Shown here piece by piece: positions 33,901-43,188 of a stretch of DNA of 64,000 bases (positions are counted from its first letter, which is position 1; every line of letters begins with the position of its first letter). This DNA comes from Lytechinus variegatus (Eukaryota; Echinodermata; Echinoidea; Temnopleuroida; Toxopneustidae). A program made the position numbers and the translations under genes. The notes under the pieces are model-generated. The model ran no database searches. It was not told the origin of the DNA and saw only the letters and a program-made list of their open reading frames with translations. Location of the stretch: the NCBI RefSeq assembly GCF_018143015.1, contig NC_054742.1:52771195-52835194 (forward strand), read 5' to 3'.

Positions 33901-36559
33901 CAATAGAAATCATATTTGCATATTCTTTAAATTAATGTCATCACCTTCACCAAGTTTCGGAGTGGTGTTCTGGTGAAAACTTGAGAGAATTCAATCAATA
34001 TTTCGTCGATAGATGTGTTCTTGACATGTGAGTTTTCATCAGGTAATAAACAAGAAAACAGAGAATCATCAATTCACCTGTATACTCCTTCTTGTGTTTC
34101 CACACTAGACATTTCTTTGGTTCTACTGCAGTGAAGTCGCTATCACTATCATTACTGGATTCCTTCAAGAAAGGACTGCTCTTCTTAGTTTTCTTTCCAA
34201 CATTCTGCTCTCTGGGAGGACTTCGCAAGGTCCCCGGAGTGGGTTTTTTCTTTCCCCCAGCTGGTTCACTTTGAGGACTAAGTAAGATGTTCTTGCCAGT
34301 CTTCTTAGCCTCCTCTTTGCAGAGTTTTAGAATAAGAGGTCTGCGAAAATGGAAACAGGATAGATTCTATGTGAATATAGAATCAAAAGCTTGAATGACT
34401 CTAAATTATTTCCCGTCAACATTGCTAACATAGCATTATATTCACGCAAAATAAAAAAGTTAACTTTCACCCCCAAGCTGACAAAATTGCTTATTTGAAG
34501 ACTGCCTGATAAGTTTTTGTTTACCTGACAACTTTGAAATTTGCAACAAGCTGATCTAGGCTTCTGTTGGCACACAGCTGTGATGCTTCTGCAGGTGTGT
34601 TGCAAGTCGGACACTGGTTCTTGTAGTTCATGTAGCGACGGATGCATATGGAGCAATCTAATTAAAATACAACCAATTATTGTATTGAGAATTAATCGCC
34701 TTTAAAATGACATAAGTGGGTCTTGCTGAAAAAAACATGTACATTGCATTGCTCAAGGCACAGCCCATTCCTCATATGAATCTAAGAGTGCAATAAAGAA
34801 AAGTTACTGGTATCTCAGAAAGGCAATTCTATATGAAACATCATTGTTTTCAAAATATCTCAAGAAATATTTTGAGAACAGCAGATGTTTTCAGTGGTTA
34901 CCTTCCTTGGCCCATCTTTACTCATATTATGATGTTGATTAAACTTTGTACGTCACCAGAGCTTATATTGTGATTACAATATGCCTATATGATTATTAAT
35001 CACTGTATATAAGCCTATAACCCTATCAGCTTTTTTGTTATAGAGAAATAATTATTATATGATATCCATCATCAAATCATTATCTCTCATGATTAAATAG
35101 AGCAAATAATATTACCATACAATAAAGAATAATATCTAGATCTACTTACAGTTATGAGAGCACTTTGGAAGGATCATAGCTATGTCAAAGAACTCGTAGC
35201 AGATACCACATCTCAGTAGAGTATCTATGGTCTGAAATGAAAAAAAAAATAAGCTCATTATTATGAAGATATCATTAATGTGAATGATCAAGACTTGATT
35301 CAAGTGTCAATAGATATCTAAAAATGCTGAGGAGATTAAACATGGCGACTCCTTTCATGATTCATGGGCTAGATTTTTAGAATGAGGTAAAATTCTTAAA
35401 TGATCTCCAAGTTTAGATTGGAAGAGCTGGTATTACTTCTTCAACTTCAAGTTGAAGATCTACTAGATCTAGGCCCACATTCAAAGTTGAAATGATAAAC
35501 AGATCTATTTGATTATTTCTTTCTTAAAATCAAGATATTCAGAAAAGAGGAATACCCAGGTATCTTGAGTCACGGGGGGGGGGGGGGACTCACATATATT
35601 GGTGGTACAGGGACGTGCCACTTTTTTCAGACCTAATATTCAGTTCACTAGATACTCAGAATGACAAAAGATCTGTTCAGAAGCCGCCCTGCCCGATTCG
35701 CAAGGCCCCCGTTAATACGAAACATCTCAGTTCCCGAGCCCTGCCAAAATTGTCAAGCACAAGCACTAGTACATGCTAGAGTTACACACACAGCTTCGCA
35801 ACTCTTATTAGTAGCTGCTAGCAGCTCCATGCATGGCTTGCGGCCTTGCACCCACATACATGCACGGCACCGCTAGCAATGCACCATACTACACCTCGAT
35901 CACATCCCGTAGACCGTTGTCACACCGCCCGGCACTTATTCAATGTACCAGGTTATGATATAACCGCCCAGTATAAATTTAGTTCCCAAGCCAAGTATTT
36001 TATCCTTGTTACGAAGCCTTGTACTTTGTAGTCAGTACCTTAGCTTAGACCCATATTTCAGAGTTTCGTGAGGCACATCCCCATCTTATAATTTGAGTGC
36101 CCCCCCGAGTTGCTTTTCTATCTACATGTACGCCACTCACTCTATGAACAAGGTTATGATATTGCAAGTGATGGACAAAATAAGAAATTAATCACACAAA
36201 CATTTTACAATAAAGTCAAAAAAATGTTTTGAAAAACATTTTTAAATGTTAAAAAAAAAGTTTTATAAAACATTTATAAACAAGTTGGGCCAGAGCCCAT
36301 GAAAAACTCATCTGCACTTTACACAATGATATAAATTCTTAACAGTGACATCAACATCATTTGTGAAATCAATACAATTCGTTTCTTGTGAAATCCATTT
36401 TTGATTAGGGCCTTGAGCAGTTTGAGTTTGATTTTGATAACTCAGACATAACTTGTGTTTTTCAGTTTAGTAATATAATAATAAGATCTAGAGGTCTACC
36501 TTTAACTCCGGCATGCTTGATGGCCAGTCTGATGGATCAGTAATGGTAAAGAATTCCAT
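24941..36559 (-). CDS. RAD18: E3 ubiquitin-protein ligase RAD18
   Basis: Fourteen phase-consistent exons: 36559-36500, 35231-35150, 34657-34525, 34340-34078, 33979-33951 (29 nt), 33490-33148, 32705-32606, 32093-31985, 31305-31159, 30167-30107, 29033-28362, 27438-27314, 25839-25772 and 25085-24941; 2337 nt, 778 aa (human 495). RING C3HC4 is at Cys28, Cys31, Cys44, His46, Cys49, Cys52, Cys63 and Cys66 (LLRCGICYEFFDIAMIL, CIRRYMNYKNQCPTC). The UBZ4 zinc finger is ECPVCGVPISSKHINVHLD with Cys306, Cys309, His321 and Cys325. The SAP domain is at about 340-380 (KRKPLPKIVSSLLSDKEM). The RAD6-binding helix is at about 433-459 (AKAQKEYLKSHGAQFNDLI). A long acidic/Ser-rich region and a basic C-terminus (KKNKRTIRRKRK) follow. 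With RAD6 it mono-ubiquitinates PCNA to start translesion synthesis. The ATG has an in-frame TGA upstream. Extra length lies in exons 6 and 11. Confidence 0.96.
25435..25690. repeat. Two-unit imperfect tandem repeat of about 120 bp in RAD18 intron 13
   Basis: The blocks CTAATCAGATCATTGTCCCT...AAGTTTTAAGTCCATCCCTC...AAACGGTTCTG and TCTTATCAGATCATCGTCAC...AAAGTTTTAAGTTGATTCGT...GAAACGGTACTG are arranged head to tail with a spacing of about 120 bp. A 116-codon open frame spans it, but no splice sites or family resemblance support it as coding. Confidence 0.5.
26764..26905 (+). repeat. tRNA-like, SINE-type sequence
   Basis: The segment contains TTGTTTAACGCGCCTGACTA (A-box-like region) and GGGGTTCAAAACCTGG (B-box GGTTCAAAACC), in the order and spacing of a tRNA head. 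The acceptor stem does not pair, so it is not a functional tRNA; it is probably the head of a decayed tRNA-derived SINE. It lies in RAD18 intron 12. Confidence 0.45.
26974..27187. mobile_element. MITE with long inverted termini (about 50 bp), GGGGGGTGTTTTACAAAG
   Basis: Left GGGGGGTGTTTTACAAAGAT...TTAAGTATGACTTAGAGTCG...CACTTAAATG pairs with right CATTTAAGTGCGACCCAAGT...CATACTTAAATCTTTGTGAA...ACACCCCCC over about 50 bp. The interior is unusually rich in GCGC/CGCG (TTGCGCGCAG, GGACGCGCAC, TTGCGCGTTG, ACGCGTCG). It is 214 bp and lies between RAD18 exons 13 and 12. Confidence 0.75.
27592..28245. mobile_element. Foldback element with perfect 23-bp inverted termini and internal copies of the end motif
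   Basis: Positions 27592-27614 are the exact reverse complement of 28223-28245 (core TTTCAAGTACGGTGTT). Further copies of the end motif occur inside in both orientations: CACCGAACTTGAAATCATGA at about 27985, GATTTCAAGTACGG at about 28170, and many GGTGTTGGTG / CAACACCAACACC runs. It is 654 bp, non-coding, between RAD18 exons 12 and 11. Confidence 0.7.
30237..30823. mobile_element. TTAA-flanked foldback element, copy 2
   Basis: Flanking TTAA at 30233-30236 and 30824-30827. It starts AGGACAAGTCCACCCCAAC and ends GGGGTGGACTTGACCT, with arms of about 200 bp matching copy 1 (AAATCCGATTTTGATGAAAT, AAAGAAATAGTGAG, TTTCACAAAATAGTCATATG). It lies in RAD18 intron 9. Perfect TTAA on both sides supports transposition into a TTAA target. 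Confidence 0.75.
31446..31775. repeat. Nested palindromic (hairpin) element
   Basis: Two concentric inverted repeats are present: outer arms 31497-31513 and 31742-31758 (TTTATGCAGATTTCCTG and complement), with TAAATTACGCT / AGCGTAATTTA just inside, and inner arms 31563-31587 and 31610-31634, a perfect 25-bp match around a 22-nt loop. It probably represents one MITE inserted in another or a foldback element. It lies in RAD18 intron 8. Confidence 0.7.
31827..31984 (-). other. Open extension of RAD18 exon 8 (possible alternative or retained-intron coding)
   Basis: The exon 8 frame stays open past its donor (GTAAGTG at 31984) to a second donor, AAG then GTAATG, at 31827/31826. It encodes a charged peptide including EIKKFEDEQPTEVDQMQNKL and RRELCQVLKQCLHGLHYFQK. 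Ending at the second donor restores phase 0 for exon 9, so use of it would add 53 residues in frame between the SAP core and the RAD6-binding region. The shorter form aligns better with human RAD18, so this is a candidate isoform at most. Confidence 0.3.
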
Positions 36560-36563
36560 TAAT

Positions 36564-36764
36564 TCAGAATTCCTTTCGAAGATAAATGGGCAGGTCGGCA
36601 AAGTCTTCTGTATGCAACACGGTTCTCACCATATGGGACTGCACATGACATTTCCCGTGACCGCTTCTCATAGCATCGTGCAAAGTCAGCTGTTGGCGGT
36701 TCGTGGCGGGAAGTTTATGTTTGTGAGATTGAACTCCGCGCGTAAATCGAAAATGACATGACAC
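36564..36764 (-). other. Possible upstream ORF in RAD18 5' leader
   Basis: A 66-codon frame beginning MSCHFRFTRG ends in TGA (36566-36564), four nucleotides before the RAD18 ATG at 36559 and in another frame. If transcription starts upstream of 36764, it would be translated first and could dampen RAD18 translation or allow re-initiation. No start-site data exist here; the region may equally be promoter. Confidence 0.25.
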
Positions 36765-37140
36765 TGTGTGCAGTTTAGCTATTAAGAGACGGTATTTGTT
36801 TACCTCCTTCCTCTTTTAATAGTAGATCGCTTTATATGAAGAATTTGGTTGCATAAAGGATTAGATCCACTTTTCACCATTCCGAGAAAATTCTGTTTTT
36901 TATTCTCACTTATTGAAATATTCTTATGAGAAACTAAATTGTCACGATGTATGTTAACATTAAATAGGGTATAAAAGAAATTATATATCTTCCTGTCTTC
37001 AATTTCTGTCACCTATATAGTTTTTCATCATTGTAGACCTAACCCTTTTTGCAAGCAAACCATGAATTAATGTGATTTCAAATTTTTATCATCAGAGCGA
37101 CTAAAAATCCGATAGGTTTTGAGACAGAAAACAATAAAAT
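36765..37140. other. Upstream flank of RAD18
   Basis: AT-rich sequence between the RAD18 leader and the repeat block that begins near 37150. I see no gene or defined repeat in it. Confidence 0.4.
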
Positions 37141-37149
37141 TCATGATAA

Positions 37150-39110
37150 ATAGACCTGTTCAATGAGATACATAATCTTGCTCAATAGGCTGATATGTAG
37201 CTTAAAATATCAAGTTTTGAAGTCAATATAAAAAGAAAAATACTTCAGCTCGGACATCGAGCTTTTATTATTTTGTTTGATTTACAAATTGATTTTTTAA
37301 GTGCTCTGTAAAATGTCCGTTGTATATGGTGTGAATAGTGCAGCTTTTTGCGCTGTGCGCTCGCATTATTTGATTTGCCAAGTAGGCCTACATATTGTCT
37401 TTGTTTATTCCATAAGATTCTTTATACATTGATTCTATATAACAAACTACTTTTAAAAAACCCTTTTATGACAGTTTGTCAATAATTTCGTACGGTCACG
37501 CGATTCGGCGCTCGCATTAATAGTTAAAAATATATTACCTCATAAATCCAATTCATGAAGCTTAAAATATGGAGGTTTCAAGCCTTAAATGTCAACAAAT
37601 TTCACTCACTTGATTAGGCTTATGACATTAAACTTTATAATCAAATTTTCATGAATTCCTAATAACTTTACAGAAAGGAATATCTACAAGACTACAACTT
37701 AGGAAGAAGAATAGGAAGATAGTCACCATTTTGTTGACAAAATGTCCTTACGATAGGCCTATAAATGTCCAGGTCCTAGGTCAAAATAAAAGTGATAAAA
37801 ATATCAGCTCGCGCTTCGCACTTGCATCATTTATTAAGTGCTATCCAGTAGCGTACCTAGAATTCCGAAGGAGGGGGGGGGGGCAAATTCGTCCGCCAAA
37901 ACTTTGACAAGCAAGAAAAAAAGGACATTTTGCATCACAAAAAAAAATGACAAGCAAGAAAGTTCAAAGGAGGGGACCGCTTGTGGCTCGTCAGGGGGGG
38001 CAGGAATACGTCCCTTGCATGAATTTTAACTCGTCAGGGGGGCAGTCTGCCCCCCCCCCTAGGTACGCTTGTGGTGCTCTCCACATACACTTCACAATTT
38101 CCCTACAAAGTCCTTTGGATAGTGATTAAATTCATCCTTTTCATACCGAAACAAATATTTTCCGCTTGTGCTTCACACTCATATTGTTGATTTTCATGAC
38201 AAAAAATGAAAAGTATTCAGAATGTCCAAATTCTGTCTTTCTCAAAAAAATGTGCAGACATGTTTATTGAGATACGCATGCAGCTTGATCTGCTAAAATT
38301 ATTCAGTTTGCGCTCTCATTATTAATGTAGGAACTTCCTTTTTCATAATTTACAAAACATAAATAGAGTGTCCCATTTTTAGGTCTGAAATCTCGTTTTT
38401 TTTCGTTCACGCTTCGCGCTCGCGTCAGTTGTTATTTTTATATCCATACCGTTTATTTCAAAAAGTGCTTAGAATGTCATTTTTAGGCAGGGATGTCAAA
38501 ACATTTTCAGCTCGCGCTTCGCATCGCATTATCTGAAAGTTGATATATGTATCGTCTTAATGGCTAACTGCAAGTCGTCCTTAACAGGTACCCTTTTCTG
38601 CTCGCGCTTCGCACTTTTACATAATTATGCATTTTGTTCAGGTTCACAAACATTGCCCAGAATATTCAATTTTCAGAACAAAATACATGAAATTCCAAAA
38701 ATTTTCAGTTCGCGCTTCGCACTCGAACTATTCGAATAGGGCTAATATGAGATTATTACGTTTTTTATGTTGTTTTATTAGAATAAAGCTGAGAAATGAC
38801 TGACCAAGAAAAGGGGGAGAAAAGGGAAGGGATAAGAGTGAAATATAGGCCTATAAATTTTCAAATGTTATGTAAAAATCTATCACAAACTTTGATTTTT
38901 GTAAATAAGATGTCAATTTTTTTTCTCGCTCGCAACTTATTTAGTTTACGCGATATGCCGTATGAAGCCCCCTCAATTTTTTTGTGCTTATTACGCCACT
39001 GAGACAACCCCTAAAAAAAAAAAAACTTTGAACGTCCGATCGAGAAAAATATGGGTGAAAAAAATCGCCCCCCCCCCTATTGGCGAAAGCTGGATCCGCC
39101 CCTGACCCGC
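37150..39110. repeat. Interspersed repeat with periodic GCTCGCGCTTCGCACTCGCA motif, copy A
   Basis: The block shares its order of motifs with 40130-41140: CTTGCTCAATxGGCTGATA, GCTCGxACATCGAGCTTT, GCTCTGTAAAATGTCCGTT, TTGATTTGCCAAGT, then GCTCGCGCTTCGC/ACTCGC motifs near 37355, 37508, 37810, 38162, 38405, 38512, 38603 and 38708, and finally CTATTGGCGAAAGCTGGATC (about 39077). Sequence between motifs is AT-rich. It is non-coding and interrupted at 37846-38073 by a smaller element. It is older or more diverged than copy B. Confidence 0.6.
37846..38073. mobile_element. Small hAT-like MITE nested in repeat copy A
   Basis: The left end CAGTAGCGTACCTAG and right end CTAGGTACGCTTGTG are imperfect inverted repeats. 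Flanks are GTGCTATC (37838-37845) and GTGCTCTC (38074-38081), an 8-bp duplication with one mismatch. The CAGTxGCGTA start and 8-bp duplication fit the hAT superfamily. The interior contains G-runs and GACAAGCAAGAAA repeats. Confidence 0.6.
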
Positions 39111-40008
39111 CCCACCCCCCCCCCCCGGGTTCTTTACCTGGGTTCCTTATTATCAAGATTCTGCATGTTAAGTATCTCATTCAGAAAGGCATTCATGCAG
39201 GAAAAAATAAGGGTTGTGAAAGCCATTGTCATTCAAATCCCATTCTGTGCCATATTCTATACCTTATGGACTTAATAGGTTCAAATGTTTCTATATTGCT
39301 CTGGTAAGTAGAAATTTTTCGTACTTTTACCATAACTCACTCGCCTTTATGGATAAACGAAACGCATACAACTTTCCTGATTACCGTATAGTCTGTACAG
39401 CCCACTTTCATGACTGTATCGATCGTGAAGTGGAATCACATGCCCTCTGGCTCATCCATAAAACTCATTAGGGCGTGATGGGTGTTATAATGCATAAAAT
39501 AAATGAAAATAATGATTATGAAAAACATTCTCAATCGTTATGAAAGTGCTTTTTTCGCTCGCTTCCTTGATTTGGTCGGATAATATTAGACATTTTTAAG
39601 CTGGGGACTAGCTGCTTCGTTAGTTTAAATCTATCCACGCGAAGGCCATTTTCATTGTATTGAATAGATTAACATCAATTATTTTTAACGTCCCCTCCTT
39701 TCCCCTGTTCGTCCATGCACACGTCACCATTATTGGTCTCTCATCTCCATCTCTCACTTAAATTCCTCTTCATTTTCTTTCCTTTACATGACGAGCTAAC
39801 ATGAAAACTTGAACTAAATCCATTTTTTTATCATTTGGCATTTTTGGGGCATGTTTGAATAGACATTCACCATGTGCATCAATCTGACAAAGGTCCAACT
39901 ATCAAAACTTTCCCTAAAAGATATCTTTTATTTTGTATGAATTGGGGGATTTAGTGTCTTTTGCATGAAAATTGCCCAGGGTTAATAGTTCTCTCTGATT
40001 CCCTTAAC

Positions 40009-41233
40009 CAGTGGTGTAGCTACGGGGGGGGCTGCGTTGCACGTGCCCCCCCCCCCCGGAAATCGGCAGAGCAAAAAAAAAAAGGGAGAAGCTCACTATA
40101 GAAGAAGAAGAAAAAATCTTTCATGTTACTATATAAAATTTTTGCTGGCGCTTTGCGCCAGAATTGCCTGTTCGGTGAGATTCATATCTTGCTCAATTGG
40201 CTGATAACATATTTTAGCTCGAACATCGAGCTTTCACTATTTTTTTTTCATTTACAAATGTATAGTGCTCTGTAAAATGTCCGTTTTATGGTCTACATAT
40301 CAGCATTTTAAGCTCACGCTGCGTGGCCACATTGTTTGATTTGCCAAGTTCCTATTTTCTACGTGTATTCCATAATGTTACATTGAACAAATGTATTCAG
40401 AATGCCCAGATTCTAGGTCGAATCTAAAACATGCGCGATATAGCGTGCATTTTACTAAGTGCATACTTATCCAGTTTCACATTAGAATATCAATAACTGT
40501 CTGCTCACGCTTCACTATCGCATTATTAACGATACCAAATTAACTATATCCTATTTATAATTTACAAAATATGAATAGAGTGGCCCCGCTTTTAGGTCTA
40601 AAATCTCAATTTTCTTCCTCACGCGCTTCGCGCTCGCATCAATTGTTTAGTTACATACCTATTCCATTGCAATTCAATGCAATTCAATTTTTATCTTACC
40701 TATCCCATTTATCAATACAAAAATGTGGTTAGAATCACCATTTTTTAGGTCGGAATGCCCAAAAAATTTGCTCGCGCTTTGCGCTCGCATTTTTGAAATA
40801 TATACCGTCTTCTTGGGTAGCTGTAAGCAGTCCTTAACAGGCCTTTTCGATAATGCTAGAACAGTTAATAAAAATTTCTGCTCGCGCTTGGCGTTCACAG
40901 TAACCATCTACTTACATACGAATCTTGTTCAGGATCACACATAACATTGCCCAGAATATTACATTTTCAGGACAAAATACATGAAAGTAAAAAAAAAAAT
41001 CGCTCGCGCTTCGCGCTCGCACTTTTTATAAGGCTTATGAGATTATTTCATTTTAATGTTGTTTTATAAGAATAAAACTAAGAAGTGACTGATCGATTAT
41101 TTCGGGCCCCGTCCCCTATTGGAGAAAGTCGGATCCGCCGCGGCCCTTGATACCGTACACACACACGGGAAAAATGGTGCCTCCCCCTGAAAAAGCAAGG
41201 ACCCCCATGAAAAAAATCCTAGCTACGCCACTG
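40009..41233. mobile_element. Non-autonomous hAT-like element, copy B of the GCTCGCGCTTCGC repeat
   Basis: Terminal inverted repeats are CAGTGGTGTAGCTA (40009) and TAGCTACGCCACTG (ending 41233). A perfect 8-bp target duplication CCCTTAAC lies at 40001-40008 and 41234-41241. These are diagnostic of a hAT-type insertion. The 1225-bp interior has no transposase frame. It carries six GCTCGCGCTTCGCGCTCGC-like motifs about 100-190 bp apart and aligns in order with 37150-39110. Confidence 0.8.
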
Positions 41234-41241
41234 CCCTTAAC

Positions 41242-41940
41242 CTTCATAATAAAGTCTAGGTTTACTATTCTGTTTGCTAGTGTTTACTAGTTACATGTAT
41301 AACCTTTGCCTGATATAGTAACAACTTGAAATTAATGTGTATTAAAAGAGACTAAATTCCCAAAACTATGATAATTTATATGAAAATCATGTAAAAGAAA
41401 ACACACTTGCATGATGTTTTTTAATTGTCATTAATTTTCTGTTATCTATATATTGATGACTCTTAAACATAGTGGAAGAATTAACTTCCTTAATGGAAAC
41501 AAATTTGGGTGAAACAAAAACGATGATTTATGAAGAATGAGCAAAAGTGGATTTGCGTTTCCTACTTTCCTACTAACAAATACAATTTCATTCATAGAGT
41601 TCTATACGTACTGTATCTATTTCAGTATGCCAGGGATCCGCATTCAATTTCCTTCAAGTGGATTCCTCCTATATATTTCCTATCATGAACTAAATATAAA
41701 AAAAATAGATGCGTGAATTTATGATTTTTCTTCAGCCATAATTTAAAAATGCTTTATCAATATTATTTTCATCGTTGATATTGATGATAGCTGGAAGTTT
41801 TGAATAGCATTTTGTTCAGATTTATATATTTATTTGTATATTTTGATGGGTTTATTTCACCATCTCAATTTTACAATCAATCAAGATAATGAATTTATCC
41901 CTCTCAATATAGGATCATTCTGAATGCATGCGGCATAACA
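41242..41940. other. AT-rich intergenic DNA
   Basis: I see no gene, clear repeat boundary or structured element in this stretch. Confidence 0.4.
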
Positions 41941-41949
41941 TGGTAAATG

Positions 41950-42330
41950 GCTAATTCGTCTACCATTTCTACTGCCAACTCGTCCACTCACCACACACCT
42001 TCATGCCATTCTGTCCACCAATGTTTCGTCTCACAAACATTTGGTCCAATGACCATTTATTGATCCAATCATCACTTCGTCTAATCATGGAGCTATTATA
42101 GCTCTATGGTCTAATCACCAGTTTTTCTATTTCGTCTCATAACCCGTTGGTCTAATATTCGTTTTATTTTCATTCATTTTGCCTAATTAACACTTAGTCA
42201 AATTAGACCAAAATAATGGCCTATGGACTAAATGGCCATTGGGCCAACTGGTTATTAATTAGACGAAATGGCAATTAGACCATGCTATTGGACGAATTTA
42301 TGATAGACCAAAACATTGGCGGCGGAAGCC
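41950..42330. repeat. Degenerate short-period repeat, head-to-head (CATTTGGTCCAAT / ATTTCGTCTAAT type)
   Basis: The left half repeats ATTCGTCTACCATTT, ACATTTGGTCCAATGACCAT and CACTTCGTCTAATCATGG at spacings of about 18-25 nt. From about 42195 the same words appear reversed (AATTAGACCAAAAT, GGACTAAATGGCCATTGG, AATTAGACGAAATGGCAATT). The whole is an imperfect inverted repeat made of short words. It is non-coding. Confidence 0.55.
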
Positions 42331-42564
42331 AACATTTTTTGGGGGGACCACTAAAATTTATTTACAAGCAAAAAAAATTGGTTATCTACCCAAAATTTGA
42401 GGGGGAACAGGCAAAAAATATTGACAAGCAAAAAATAATAAATTAGACCAAATGAAAATAAACCCATTGCCATAAGAGTGGCCCCGAAAGGGCAACTAAT
42501 TTTCAACAGTGGAAGTTGGGTCCAAGTGGGGCCGGAGGTGCGCACGCGCCATAATATAGTTACG

Positions 42565-42578
42565 CCCACTACTACTCT

Positions 42579-42637
<59 letters not shown>

Positions 42638-42662
42638 TTACTACTACTACTACTACTACTAC
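42565..42662. repeat. (ACT)n trinucleotide microsatellite
   Basis: About 95 bp of CTA/TAC repeat, interrupted twice by CTCTTA. Homopolymer-like open frames (poly-Thr, poly-Val, poly-Ser) on both strands come from it and are not genes. Confidence 0.95.
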
Positions 42663-42839
42663 AAGGTCTTTGGTTACGCCCATTTTTTTGTTTAGTGCCC
42701 CTCTGTTCCTCTCTGTCCATGTAGCAGGGGAAATCTACTCAGATGAAAGTTGATTTTGATAGAAAGAGGGAAATGGAACGAGCAAAAAGTTGAAAATGTA
42801 ATTACTGTCGGATCTATTAAATTTCTCTTTTTTTCACAA

Positions 42840-43050
42840 AACACAAAAAGCACAACGCAGGTGATATGCAATTATTGAGAGTCGATGATATCACTCACTA
42901 TACCTTTTTTCATTTTACTGTTTCAATTTTATTAATTTTTTTTTATAGCAATGCCAATTCAGGAGAAATGAAACTTGTTTCATATCATAATGACGAGAAA
43001 ATGAAAACATTTCATATTTCGTATTATGAAATACAAAATCAACACTAAAT
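42840..43050. mobile_element. Fragment of the TTAA foldback family
   Basis: It contains GTCGATGATATCACTCACTA, AGGAGAAATGAAACTTGTTT and GACGAGAAAATGAAAACATT, matching the central part of the copy at 11439-12031 (GTCGATGATTTCACTCACTC, GAGAAATGAAACTTCATTTC, GACGAGAAAATCAAAATATT). The ends are missing or decayed. Confidence 0.5.
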
Positions 43051-43188
43051 TCACTGAAAGGGGGGAGATAATTTTGACTTATTTTTCAAACAGGGACATA
43101 CTTAGCACCGAATCACATTTTAAAAAATAATTGAATAGTACTGAATATAAAAGTAAGATAATATGGCTCTATGATAAATGTAGGCTTG

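Noticed and set aside
35640-36040. Possible solo LTR or gene in a GC-richer stretch
   Set aside because: I could not find matching terminal motifs, target duplications or coding similarity; it is left unclassified in RAD18 intron 1.
42351-42753. Overlapping poly-Val, poly-Thr and poly-Ser open frames on both strands
   Set aside because: All derive from the (ACT)n microsatellite at 42565-42662.
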